From Anaeramoeba flamelloides (lineage: Eukaryota; Metamonada; Anaeramoebidae), in contig JANTQA010000021.1 in the NCBI GenBank assembly GCA_027625915.1, positions 2,666,001-2,730,000 on the forward strand: a stretch of DNA of 64,000 bases, written 5' to 3'. Below are positions 43,699 to 54,239 of the stretch, piece after piece. Within the stretch, counting starts at the first letter, position 1; the number at the start of each line of letters is the position of its first letter. A program made the position numbers and the translations under genes. The notes below the pieces were generated by a model that was not told the DNA's origin, searched no databases, and worked only from the letters and a program-made list of their open reading frames with translations.

Positions 43699-46600
43699 AT
43701 GTCCCGATTCTTTCCGACATTAGAAAAATTTGATTTAGGAACATTAAGAGGGAAGTTAAATAAAAAAAAACACAAAGAACTACTCTCTGATCGAGAGATC
43801 ATTGTTGAATGGGTTCGAAAGTTATTACTCAAACCGGAATTGGAAATGGATGAGATCTTTGATATCAAAGGGCTTGTCTTGATGCAAATTGTCAATGTGT
43901 TACGACCAACGGAAAAAATAAAAATGGTTATGAGTAAGTTGGCGGCTCACCAAACGACACAAAATTTACAGTCATACCAAAAATCTCTTGTTGAAGATTT
44001 TGGTTACAACAAAAATGAACTTTTTGAAATAACCACCTTATTGAACGATCGATCTTTGTCCAGAAGGGCATTTGTACCCTCACTAACATTTTTGTATCAC
44101 TACTTTGAAAAAAATGGTTTTAAAGTGAAAAAATCGAAGCAATTCCGGGCAATGTATTTCACCAAACAAGATTTAAAAACGGACAACAAATTGAAAAAAC
44201 AAATGAAAAAAAAAGATCCAAATAAAACTTATTTCCTTTATGAGAATGAGATCTTTAATGAAATGAAAGACGAATACACAGATTCAAACAAAAGTGGTAG
44301 TTCTCAAAGTGATGACAATAGCAGCCTCAGCACAAGTGAAAGCGAAAATGGCAGTGGAAGGGAAGAAAACAAAAAAAAAGAAAAAGAAAAAGAAAAAGAA
44401 GAAAACAGCAAAAGTGAGAAATCTGACACATCATCAAATTGGAAATTTGATACAAATGATTCGACAAATTCAGAACCATCAAATAGTGAAGGTAATGAAA
44501 AGGAAGTCCAAGCAAATGATTTTTCATCTGATTTGAGCAATTCAATCAAAGAAAAATCTTCTAGTTCCAGTGAAATGTCGTCTTCGTCTTTGGTATCTGA
44601 TTTTGAACTTGAAGCAGAAGAAGAAGATGATGAGCGAAACAAAAAGAAACGAAGAAATAGAAAACAATTAATAAATCAAGAAGTCATCAAAGAGGATATC
44701 CAAACAAAGGAAAAGGAATCAAAACTTGGAGAAAATCAAGAAAAAGAAGAAGATAACAAAAGTGCAAGTGAAAAAGAACGTGAAAATGAAAAAAACGAAA
44801 AAGATAAAAAGAGGAGCAATAGTAAAAGTGAGAAATCTGGAACATCATCAAATATAGAATTTGATACAAATGATTCGATAAATTCAGAGCCATCAAATAG
44901 CGAAGGTATTGAAAACAAAGGCCAAACAAATGATTTTTCATCTGACTTGAGCAATTCTATCAAAGAAAAATCTTCTAGTTCCAGTGAAATGTCGTCTTCG
45001 TCTTTGGTATCTGATTTTGGACTTGAAGCAGAAGAAGAAGATGACGAGGAAAATAAAAAGAAACGAAGAAATAGAAAACAATTAATAAATCAAGAAGTCA
45101 TCAAAGAGGATATCCAAATAAAGGAAAAGGAATCAAAATTTGGAATTAATAGAGAAAAAGAAGATAACAAAGGCAACAATGAAAAGGATCGCCAAGCAAA
45201 TGATTTTTCATCTGATCATAGAAATTCTATCAAAAAAAAGTCTTCTAGTTCAAGTGAAATCTCAACTTCATCTTTGGGCTCTGATTTTGGACTTGAAGAT
45301 GATGATAGTGATGATGAAAATAGAAATAGAAATGGAAAGAGAAAGAAATATCTAATGAAAGAAGATATGCAAAACAAAATAAAAGAAGACAAATTGGAAA
45401 AAAATAGAGAAAGTAGAGATAATGAACTGGAGAATGAAAGCAAAGACCAAATGAATGATTTTTCATCTGAATTAAGTAATTCTGTTAAAGAAAAGTCTTA
45501 TAGTTCAAGTGAAATCTCGACTTCATCTTTGGGCTCTGATTTTGGACTTGAAGATGATGATAGTGATGATGGAAAAAGAAATGGAAATGGAAAGAGAAAG
45601 AAATATCTAATGAAAGAAGATATGCAAAACAAAGTAAAAGAAGACAAATTGGAAAAAAATAGAGAAAGTAGAGATAATGAACTGGAGAATGAAAGCAAAG
45701 ACCAAACAAATGATTTTTCGTCTGAATTAAGTAATTCTATCAAAGAAAAGACTTCTAGTTCAAGTGAAATCTCAACTTCATCTTTGGGCTCTGATTTTGG
45801 ACTTGAAGATGATGATAGTGATGATGAAAATAGAAATCGAAATGGCAGGAGAAATAAAGATATCATTAGAGAAGGAATCCAAAATAGAGAAAAAGAATTA
45901 AAAGTGGAAAAAAATAAAGGAAAGGAAGAAAGCGAAAGTGGTAGTGTAACGGATAGTGAAAATGAACATGAAAACGGCAAACCAACTTCTTTATCAGATA
46001 CCGAATTTAGTTCAGATGTTCCAATAAATCCAAATTTATCGAATAATAAAGATTATAAAATAAAAGAACACCAAGATGAATTTTCATCTGAACTGAGTAA
46101 TTCTATCAAAGAAAAGACTTCTAGTTCAAGTGGAATTTCAACCCCATCATCAAAATCCGATTCTGCACTTGAAGATGATGATAGTGATGATAGAAATCGA
46201 AATCGAAATGGAAGGGGAAATAAAGATATCATTAAAGAAGGAATTCCAAAAAAGGGAAAAGTAAATAACAAAAGTAAAAATGAGGATGATGAATTTGTTG
46301 ACTACAAAGAATTTGGCAATTCTAAAGAAGAAAGAAAACTAATAAAAATTTTAAAGAATTTAAAAAAACAGCGTGAAAATAAAGAAAAAATATATGTGAA
46401 ATTAGAAAAGAAATTTCAAAAAATCAAAACAGAATCAGATCAAAATAAAAAAAATAAAAATAAATTTGGAAATTCTTCATTTTCATCAATTTTTGAGTCA
46501 GAAGAAATGGATCTCCAAAATAATGAAGAACCTCGAGAAAGACTTTCAAGATACGTAACTATTAAAACTGATTTGCAGCAAGACAAAGACGAAAGTGATG

Positions 46601-47919
46601 AAAAGAACCAGAATCGGGGCAAGAGCAAAAACATAAAAAAAACAAAGAATTTCAATTTTTTTACTTCTGAAGAGGAAGAAAGTGAAAGTGGAAGCGAAGG
46701 TGAAGATCAACAGAAAAAACAAGAGGGAAAAAATAATAGCAAGAAAGAAAATTTAAGTGTTGTTACCTCATATCAAGATTTTTTAAATTATTTGCAAATT
46801 TCTATGGAGGAAATATATCCAAAGCCATTAAACAAATATTTGAATCGTGATAGTATCCAAATGATTCAAAGAGAACTGGCCTGCGAACAAAAAATGCAGT
46901 CCAAAAATTTGGAACCCTTTATGATTTCATATATTTATTATTTGAGGTTTGAGGAAAAGGTCGAGCGCTTGATCTGCCTGGCAAAGAATACAGGTGTCTT
47001 TAAGGAATTGAAACATGATTTTTCGAAAAAGAAAATTCTGGAATTTCAAAATGGGTTGCGATCCATCGAACGAAATTTTGATTTGGCAAGAATTCAAAGC
47101 ATCAAATGGACAAGAATCGGCGAATGCTTCCATAAACTTGATGTTGACAACACGGGCACGGGGATGTATCGAACGGGGAAGATCTGGTTTGAAAAGAATA
47201 ATTGCTGTGTCGCTGTGCATGGCGTCGGCTCAGCTTTTAAAGTTGATTGGAAAAAAAATAAAAATCTGAAAATATTCGTTGACACCTCCGATTTAAGATC
47301 GTTCATGATCACAAATGGTAAACACGAAAAAATATGGTTACGGGCTAAAAGCGCACATCAAAAGCGCGTGATCGTTTTCCTATTATTAATTTATTACACT
47401 TCAAAGGGGAAAAATGCATTAATTGGCAATAACAAAATAATCAAAAAAAATTGGAAAGTACCAAATGAAGATGATCTTGATTTGTCAGTATTGCCTCCCT
47501 ACATTAGCCCCGAAAAGGATGAACTAAAATATCTCATGACCAAGAAGATCATCAAAAATTCTCTATTTGTTAGTGGTAAAGGCGCAAAGCATCTCAGGAA
47601 ACGCTTATGGAAAAAACGGAAGGTTTTCTTTTTAATACATGTTGTAGTGCCAAAGACCGTTTGCTTCGACCCCGCATTGCTTATTATTGAAAGGAATTCA
47701 TTCACTTTACGCGTCGGCAAAAAGGTTAGAATATATCGTTTCCATTTTAAAAATAATTCACAATTCATCGCAAATCAAAAGAATGGTAGAATTTTTACTC
47801 TAACAACTAATAAAAAAACAAAAAAATCAACCTTCATTGCCAAATCCAACTTTGATAGAGATTTTTTACTTTCAACTCTCGAATATTTCAATGAAATTTT
47901 TTTGAAGGATAATTATTAA
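43699..47919 (+). CDS. calponin-homology protein with acidic Ser-rich repeats
   Basis: Single exon, 1406 aa from ATG 43699 (AAAAAATG); the frame is open slightly upstream without ATG. Residues about 25-130 fit a calponin-homology domain (EWVRKLLL...DIKGLVLMQIVNVLRP...LTFLYHYF), usually actin-binding or regulatory. Residues about 270-830 carry six copies of NDFSSELSNSIKEKSSSSSE-type units followed by SLGSDFGLEDDDSDD and a basic K/R patch. The C-terminal 380 residues are globular: a helical part (FEEKVERLICLAKNTGVFKE), then two stretches that may be PH-like (RTGKIWFEKNNCCVAV...; LLIIERNSFTLRV...FLLSTLEYF). A cytoskeletal adaptor regulated by phosphorylation of the Ser/Asp/Glu repeats (casein-kinase-2-like sites) is inference. 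CH and C-terminal domains are intact. Confidence 0.82.
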   Translation: MSRFFPTLEKFDLGTLRGKLNKKKHKELLSDREIIVEWVRKLLLKPELEMDEIFDIKGLVLMQIVNVLRPTEKIKMVMSKLAAHQTTQNLQSYQKSLVEDFGYNKNELFEITTLLNDRSLSRRAFVPSLTFLYHYFEKNGFKVKKSKQFRAMYFTKQDLKTDNKLKKQMKKKDPNKTYFLYENEIFNEMKDEYTDSNKSGSSQSDDNSSLSTSESENGSGREENKKKEKEKEKEENSKSEKSDTSSNWKFDTNDSTNSEPSNSEGNEKEVQANDFSSDLSNSIKEKSSSSSEMSSSSLVSDFELEAEEEDDERNKKKRRNRKQLINQEVIKEDIQTKEKESKLGENQEKEEDNKSASEKERENEKNEKDKKRSNSKSEKSGTSSNIEFDTNDSINSEPSNSEGIENKGQTNDFSSDLSNSIKEKSSSSSEMSSSSLVSDFGLEAEEEDDEENKKKRRNRKQLINQEVIKEDIQIKEKESKFGINREKEDNKGNNEKDRQANDFSSDHRNSIKKKSSSSSEISTSSLGSDFGLEDDDSDDENRNRNGKRKKYLMKEDMQNKIKEDKLEKNRESRDNELENESKDQMNDFSSELSNSVKEKSYSSSEISTSSLGSDFGLEDDDSDDGKRNGNGKRKKYLMKEDMQNKVKEDKLEKNRESRDNELENESKDQTNDFSSELSNSIKEKTSSSSEISTSSLGSDFGLEDDDSDDENRNRNGRRNKDIIREGIQNREKELKVEKNKGKEESESGSVTDSENEHENGKPTSLSDTEFSSDVPINPNLSNNKDYKIKEHQDEFSSELSNSIKEKTSSSSGISTPSSKSDSALEDDDSDDRNRNRNGRGNKDIIKEGIPKKGKVNNKSKNEDDEFVDYKEFGNSKEERKLIKILKNLKKQRENKEKIYVKLEKKFQKIKTESDQNKKNKNKFGNSSFSSIFESEEMDLQNNEEPRERLSRYVTIKTDLQQDKDESDEKNQNRGKSKNIKKTKNFNFFTSEEEESESGSEGEDQQKKQEGKNNSKKENLSVVTSYQDFLNYLQISMEEIYPKPLNKYLNRDSIQMIQRELACEQKMQSKNLEPFMISYIYYLRFEEKVERLICLAKNTGVFKELKHDFSKKKILEFQNGLRSIERNFDLARIQSIKWTRIGECFHKLDVDNTGTGMYRTGKIWFEKNNCCVAVHGVGSAFKVDWKKNKNLKIFVDTSDLRSFMITNGKHEKIWLRAKSAHQKRVIVFLLLIYYTSKGKNALIGNNKIIKKNWKVPNEDDLDLSVLPPYISPEKDELKYLMTKKIIKNSLFVSGKGAKHLRKRLWKKRKVFFLIHVVVPKTVCFDPALLIIERNSFTLRVGKKVRIYRFHFKNNSQFIANQKNGRIFTLTTNKKTKKSTFIAKSNFDRDFLLSTLEYFNEIFLKDNY
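44512..46200 (+). repeat. six in-frame repeats within the CH-protein gene
   Basis: The unit AATGATTTTTCATCTGA... recurs near 44512, 44927, 45197, 45452, 45707 and 46072, each followed by Ser-rich, then LGSDFGLEDDDSDD-like and K/R-rich sequence. The units at 45197, 45452 and 45707 are about 255 bp apart and nearly identical in DNA, pointing to recent tandem duplication. Open frames on the other strand across this part are shadows. Confidence 0.85.
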
Positions 47920-48141
47920 TTTATAATAAAAAACTCATTTTTTTTTTTTTATTGTTGTTGGTTTTACTGGTGCACATGCATAAACATTATTTCTTTATTT
48001 TTCAGGTTTTTTTGATACAATTGTGTTTTTTTTTTTGGACACTTTTTCAGAAATAAAGCTTATTAAAATATGTTCTTGGTGAGAGTTTTTATATGTACTT
48101 GTTTTGTATAGAAAAGTACTAAAAAAGTGTGATCTACAAAA

Positions 48142-48367
48142 TACTATTTGTTTCAAAATAAATTGGAAATAAATTTTCACTGAGCTTTCAAAAAAAGGAT
48201 TTTTAATGAATCATGTAAAATTTCAAATTTTTATGTCGATAAAAGAAGCTTAAATTATTAATTTCCTTCCTTTTAGAATTGGGTACTTTAATGATTGTTT
48301 TTATTTCTTGGATGGTGATTTTTTCGGAAAGCTGAATGTAAATTTTGATCTTTTTATTATGATGTTA
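48142..48367. repeat. family F inverted-repeat element, copy 2
   Basis: Starts TACTATTTGTTTCAAAATAA and ends with the inverse-type block CGGAAAGCTGAATGTAAATT. The interior GAATTGGGTACTTTAATGAT is shared, inverted, with copy 1. Confidence 0.6.
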
Positions 48368-49309
48368 ACTGTTTATCAAAACATTTTAAGACAAATTGGT
48401 AAAATGAAAAGAATTATTGAATAACAATCGGAAAAATATTTCTCACCGAGATCAAATTTTTTTAAAAATGTTTTTATTATAAAAAAAATCATTAAATTCA
48501 TTTTATTTCTTATGAGATTAATGGTTTTAACGATTTTTATAACTATTTTTGGTACAAATTTTATGAAAAATTATAGTAAAAAGATTTAAATTTCTGTTTT
48601 TGAAAGAATTCTTTTAGATTAACGAAAAAAATCATTGTTGAACATTTTAAAAAATATTAGTATTAACTTTAATCGTAATAATTTTAATTATCGATTTAAA
48701 TAGTTTTATTCAGAAATGAAATAATTATTTTTTAATATAAAATTTTATTTTTTCAACTAAAAATCTTAGGTTATTTCCAAATTTTAAAATAAGTAAATTT
48801 GATCCTATATTTTTATTTTTTTTATTCCGAATATGATTTGAATTGTTATAATGATTCTTGTGAGTACGTTAAAATAATTGGTTAAAAAAAAAAATTCAAT
48901 TTTTCAAATTAAAAACATTTTTTACTTTTTTTTTTTATTTTCATTCATTAAAACTAGAAAAAGACTTTTTTTCTAACTTTAAGGAATAAATAATTTTTTT
49001 TTTATTAGATCTTAATTTAAATGTTAATTTTTTTTTCAATTTCTATCCATTTTGATTTTTTTAATCATTTATCCTTTTATATTTTTTAGTTGATTGGCAT
49101 TTGGTTTGGAAAATTAATTATTAAAAGTACAACCAAAAATTTAATTTTTTTTCAATACGAATTAGTTTTAAAATAAAACTTAAAATATGTTCCATCATTT
49201 CAAAAAATTAGTTTAATTTTTTTGGTTTTAAATAGGTAAAATGTGCTAATTTTTTATTTCATAAATGAGAACAAAACATATTAAGAGAAAATCAAAATTA
49301 TTTCAAAAA

Positions 49310-49385
49310 TGAAGATATAATGTGGTATTCTTTTAACAGTTTAAACTGTGTCCAAATTTTTGGAATTTAGTGTATTAGCAATTCA
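49310..49385 (+). repeat. family D left-end piece
   Basis: ATGTGGTATTCTTTTAACAG, then GTGTCCAAATTTTTGGAATT, match the left part of D at 27895-27955 and 12120-12165. The rest of D does not clearly follow. Confidence 0.4.
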
Positions 49386-49679
49386 CAATGTTTTATTTTA
49401 TTTTCAGAAAATATATTTAATTAATTTTGGATTTTTTTTGAAAATTTTGAAAATTATTATAAAAAGAGAAAAGAAAATTCTGTGAAAATAGATAAAACCA
49501 AATTACAAACATATCGAATACTATATTAGAAATAGCCCAAATAAACTTGTTTAAACATTGATGCAAATACAATATGATATTATTTTTTACAAAATTTCAC
49601 TGGATAAATGATATAAAAAACAAAAAATAAAATAATATAAAAAAAAATATTTTTTTTTATTATTAATATATAAGTGAGG

Positions 49680-51310
49680 AGTTATTAACCCCTCTTGTGT
49701 CCCAGAATTCCAAAATTTTTATTTAGGAATTTTCTTATCGACTCAAAAATAAGTTTATTATCCACTAGGGCTAACAAACCAGATGATTCTTTTTTGTAAT
49801 AATATTAAAAATATTATTATTATTTAATATTTTAGATATATTAATTTTTTTTAATTCAGATATCAAGATTTTACGATTATTTTCATCGGCTAAACAATTT
49901 CATAGAAAATGGTCAAAATCTTCAATGATATCTAAATTATTTATTTTTTTTTCATATCTCACTTTATTTTGATTTATTTTTATTCATAATATAAGAGTAC
50001 CTGTTTAAATAATTTGTAAAATTTTTGAGTTTAAAATTAAAGTTGAACCCTTCCATTTTAAATATCGTTATCTTGTTAGGTTTTCCAAAATTGAAAGGGA
50101 TTTATTAAAATCTTAGATTTTACTCCACTCTTTTGAATTCTTGAAAAGCGCCCTTAGGTTTTCTTGAGTTTTCTGTTTATATGTGAAGTGTTCTAGGTTT
50201 TTTCGAGGTTTTCTATTTTATTTGTGAAATGTTCTAGGTTTTTTTTACTTTAGAAATAAACCGAAAATTTATTAAAATTTTCTGTTAATTTCTAAAGTAA
50301 AAAAAACCTAACGAAAATCTATTGATTTTCCAAATAAATAGAAAACTCAAAAAAACCTTTCCAAAATTGATAGATTTTCGAGGTAAAACAGAAAACCCCA
50401 AGAAAACCTAGGCACTTGAAGGCACTTGACAACATGACTGATTATTTATTGTGTTATTGATTTGAAATAATTTTGGGGAGTATCTAGGTTTTCCGGAATT
50501 AAAAAGATTAAAGGAAAATCAAAGATTTTACCCTGTTCTTTCGAATTCTGGAAAACCTAATAACTTTCCAACTTGAGCTATTTTCTAATTGATTAATTCT
50601 ATATTAATCCAGTTAAATTTCTAATTCTTGTAAGTTTTTTGATGGTTAGGTTAATATTTTCAAATTCTTTTTCTCTAAAAGGAAGATAATTAATTAATTC
50701 ATCAAAACCAAGCGCTATAAATTTTTGAATTAACTTAAATCTTCTCTTATATATTGTTATTCTTACAGTATCAATTTTTGCTTCTGTTTATAAGTATGGG
50801 TGGGAGAATGTGGGTTGATTAATAAAAATTTTTTTTATTAATCCAAGTATCAATATCTTTAAAATCCTTAATTGTCAAATCAAATATTTCGACTACATAT
50901 GGACAAGGTTCCGTATATTCACTTTAAAAACTGAATTTTTCATCCATTAGAAAAATTTTGTTGTTATTAGCTATTGATTAATTTTTTGAAATTGTTCTTA
51001 ACTTAATCAAGGTTAAATTTTAAATGAATTTTTTTTATATAACCAAATATCGAGAGATAAAATTTACTTTGGAATCAAAGTTTTTTTCATTTTATCTTTA
51101 CATTAGATTTATTTCCGAAATATCTTATTATTTTATAAATCCTTTCAAAATGAAAAGTTGATTTCAATCAGTGATACTTTAAAAAGTAAAAGTAGATCAT
51201 CAGCAAACATTTAGTCATGTAGTGGAATCTTTTAATTTTTTCTAATAGAAAATGAGTAATATATCCAAATAATTAAGGAAATAATGGATCACTTAATTGG
51301 TACAAATTCC
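49680..51310 (-). pseudogene. LINE remnant, minus strand, interrupted by B segments
   Basis: Reading the minus strand from 51305: QLSDPLFP near 51262-51305 resembles RT motif B; MFADDLLLLFK near 51181-51213 is the ADD motif C; DLTIKDFKDIDTWINKK lies near 50840-50910; and at 49880-49935 IEDFDHFL, then NCLADENNRK, matches the C-terminal Cys/His region of LINE ORF2 (compare IEDIDHFLWGC at 63395-63435). Many interruptions; no open frame survives. B-type sequence occupies about 50083-50590. Confidence 0.55.
50083..50590. mobile_element. family B foldback element, copy 4 (inside LINE)
   Basis: GTTAGGTTTTCCAAAATTGA and TTTTGAATTCTTGAAAAG form the first hairpin. GGTTTTCTTGAGTTTTCTG and its inverse ending CCCCAAGAAAACCTAGGCAC frame 50157-50415, with the inner palindrome on TTTACTTTAGAAATAAACC. 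A second short hairpin, GGTTTTCCGGAATT...AATTCTGGAAAACC, follows at 50497-50572. Confidence 0.6.
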
Positions 51311-52377
51311 TTATTTTGAGTAATAAGTAAGTAGATATTGTACAAAAATGTCATCAAATTGATTTTTTTAATTGCATACAAATTAAGTGAATGATGAATA
51401 GAGTAAAAATAAAAAATTTGTAATTTAGTTACCTCTATTTTTTATTTGGTTGGTACTTTTTTTATGTTACAGGTTGGTGTATTTACAGACGAACTGAGAG
51501 CCTTCAATAAAATCAAGATTTTAGTTTTGAAAAAATGGAAAATGAATGATAATTGATCACCTTTGAAATATCAAATACCAGTAATATTTTTATGTAAGGA
51601 AAAGTGGTATTTTTAACCACAATATCCGAGTACTTTACGAAATTTTCAATCACTAATCTATTAGAGACTTAATATTACAATAGTAATGATCACAACAAAG
51701 ATATATGAGGCGGGAATTTGTATTTTTTGGTAATTATTTTCCTTTGAAAATGAAATAATTTCTCTATTTTGAAAATCTACTCAAAACAATAATAAAATTG
51801 TGAAAAAGAGTACCAACAAATGTAATTCCAGTTTTATAAATATTATGATCTTGGTTTCGATTGTTATTGTAACGAAAACGGTTTGAAGAATTTTAACACT
51901 TTTACCGTGGTTGGTGGTTTGAGTTGAATAAAATAGAAGAAAAAAATTTCCCCTTTTTTTTTTTTTTCACAACAATTAGTAGGTGGTATCTAAGATCAAA
52001 AGTTCTGTTTTTTTAACAAACTAAAAGTTCTATTTTTTTTTTTCCATTTTATTGGATTGAGTAGGATTTGATCATTTATAAAAAAACAAAAAAAAAAAAA
52101 TAAAAAATAAAAAAAAAAAAATTTATTTTTTTTAATTAGAGGAAGCTTTTCGTTTAACTATAATTAAATACCAGGTGTTGGATAAAAAAGTTTTAAAAAT
52201 TAATCGTACATTTGTGCTGGTAAAAATAGTTTGTTTGGATTCAATTTAAGAACAAAAGAAAAAAAAAGAGAAGAAAAGAAAGGAAAAAAAAAGAGAAGAT
52301 TGGAAAGAAAGAAATGTGAAAAAAAAGTTGAAAAAAGAAAAAGTTCTTTTTGTTTTAAAAAAAGATACAAAAGTGAT

Positions 52378-52872
52378 TTAATATTGTCTACTTTTATTTC
52401 TTCTGTCTTTCGTTTTTTTTCCTCGGCCTCTGCCTCTTCCTCTACTGGATCCTGTGTTGGAAGTTGTTGTTTTTTTTTTAGAACCAACACGAAGGGAAAC
52501 TCCTAAAATCCTTTCCATTCTCGTCAATAAACGATTATCTGGGATAGCTTTACCTCTTTCGTAGTCGTTGATTACACTTACTTTAACACTGCATTGTTGT
52601 GCTAATTGCTTTTGGGTAATTTTTTTTGAGTTTCTTGCTTGTAAGATCTTTCTTCCAACACTTACCCCAAGTGTTTTATGTTTTCGAACTTCGTTGTCAT
52701 GCTCAAGTTGGTACATTTTCCTTCCTTCGTTATTGTTTTTTTTTCGAACTTGAACATTTCCTGTTCTCATTGCCTCTTGTGTTTGCTTTTTTGTTGGCTT
52801 TCTATTTGTATTGGATTTGCTTCTCCCCTGTCCAATTTTAACAACACCCCAATCTTGTTGGCCGTATGACAT
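52378..52872 (-). CDS. MBF1: multiprotein bridging factor 1 (MBF1)
   Basis: Single exon, 164 aa, ATG at 52872 in TCAAAATG. The N-terminal part has the MBF1 signature (QDWGVVKIGQ at 7-16, and RKMYQLEHDNE). Residues 74-128 are the Cro/C1-type helix-turn-helix (RKILQARNSKKITQKQLAQQ, then INDYERGKAIP). MBF1 bridges gene-specific activators and TBP, and also acts at collided ribosomes to guard reading frame. Unusual here is the C-terminus: after the HTH come TTTSNTGSS, then RGRGRGRG (144-151) and a basic KKTKDRRNKSRQY end, about 20-30 residues longer than most family members. The upstream 150 bp (52875-53025) are less A+T-rich than the surroundings and may hold the promoter. Confidence 0.95.
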   Translation of the reverse strand: MSYGQQDWGVVKIGQGRSKSNTNRKPTKKQTQEAMRTGNVQVRKKNNNEGRKMYQLEHDNEVRKHKTLGVSVGRKILQARNSKKITQKQLAQQCSVKVSVINDYERGKAIPDNRLLTRMERILGVSLRVGSKKKTTTSNTGSSRGRGRGRGKKTKDRRNKSRQY

Positions 52873-53874
52873 TTTGAATTAAAATAAAATGAATATAAAA
52901 AAAATAGGAGAAAAAAATATAAAAACTATAATTTTTTAAGGTGCTAACACCACTTAATTGTACAATGATTACTTTGGTTTTAGTCAATCCCAAAACACAC
53001 CCAGAGGGCTTTTTAAGGGGCACATTAATTTATCAAATATAGAACACAAAAAAAAATTTTTTTTAAATGGGAAAATTCAAAAATTTAGGTTGTATAATTT
53101 TTGAAAGACTTTTTTTCAACTTGAAAAAAAATGATTGTAAATTATTACCAATCTTTTTTTGTGTGTTATAAGAATTTTTTTTGTCCTTATTTTAATTATT
53201 TTGTGTTTTATATGTGATCTTAGAGCGTGTGGTAAAAAAATCCTTGGGCCAAATTTCAGAATCCAGTCTTTAACATATATTTATGAGTAATCGCCGAAGA
53301 AATAGGAAAAATTCTTCACAACTTTTTGTAACTTCTTTCTTTTATAAATAGAGTTTTGAAAGAAATGAGTCCAACTTTGTTATCTTTATTCATTTCCCAA
53401 GAATTAATTTTTATATCTGAAGTTTTGATAATTGAAGGAAAATTTTGTTAATTTATTTTTCACTTAGATTTAAATATCTTCTAGATGAACTAAGAACCTC
53501 TAAACGATATTCATGATGAAAAATTAAAAAAAAGTTAAATTCGATGAAATTTAATTCCCTTTAAATGTTTAATTTTGAGTTTTAAACTTTAAGGGCTACA
53601 ATTTCAGGTGAAAACAGTAAAATTGTTGACAAAAAATACTCTTCAAAGAGGGAAATAATCTCAGTTAAATTTACCCCTGAGTTTTTCTTTAGCGAAAATG
53701 TGGAAATTTTCATCATTAAAACAATTTTATGAATTATACCTTTTTTAGATCCTTATCCCACTTTTAGATTTTATTATTCCATAATTTCCATTTCAAATCA
53801 ATAAACATAGAACAATTTTACAAGCTGTGCTAAATATTTTCCACAGTTTCTTTTTATAGTTTGAAATGTTTTAA

Positions 53875-54074
53875 TACAGTCAGTTCCACTTTTAAGGCAC
53901 AAACTTTCAACAAAATTTAAGGTACAAAAAAATCTCAAATTAAGGCACATTTTTTGGAATTTTTGTTTTTACAATTTATTTTACTAGAATCTGAATTTTG
54001 TGCCTTAATTTGAGATTTTTTGTGTGCCTTAAATTTCATTGAAAGTTTGTGCCTTAAAAGTGGAACTGACTGTA
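53875..54074. mobile_element. family A palindromic MITE, copy 3
   Basis: 200 bp bounded by TA. Starts TACAGTCAGTTCCACTTTTA and ends with its exact inverse. Arms carry AAGGCACAAACTTTCAAC and CTCAAATTAAGGCAC around a loop rich in A and T. The cleanest copy in the window together with 27533-27733. Confidence 0.8.
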
Positions 54075-54239
54075 TTTGTACTTGAAATTGAAATGCGACA
54101 AAAGCCATTTTACTTGTTTTTCATTTTTTTTAATGAAATTAACATTCAAAAATCTATTTGACAATTTTTTTTTTTTTTTGTTGATTTTAACTAGAAATTA
54201 GTTATTTTTTTGTCGAATATCTTGGGAATGATAATTCTT

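Larger units (their letters stand above)
47920..52377. other. repeat-rich intergenic region
   Basis: No host gene recognised. Contains an F element (48142-48367), a short piece of D left end (49310-49385), a broken LINE on the minus strand (49680-51310) with B segments inside, and a short exon-like stretch near 51473-51556 that ends in a stop after 27 codons. The run 51960-52140 is mostly homopolymer A and T. Confidence 0.6.

Noticed and set aside
44512-46200. Direct repeats at regular spacing, CRISPR-like at first sight
   Set aside because: Units are about 255 bp, in frame within an intact gene, and the 'spacers' are also repeated.
44294-46655. Multiple long minus-strand frames, up to 160 codons
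   Set aside because: Mirror the repeats of the CH-protein gene; Ser/Phe/Leu runs with no independent support.
51473-51556. CAG|G acceptor-like site followed by VGVFTDELRAFNKIKIL and a stop
   Set aside because: Isolated 27-codon stretch with no partner exon found upstream.
52838-53023. 61-codon minus-strand frame upstream of MBF1
   Set aside because: Overlaps the MBF1 start; more likely promoter or leader. Kept only as a note in the MBF1 entry.
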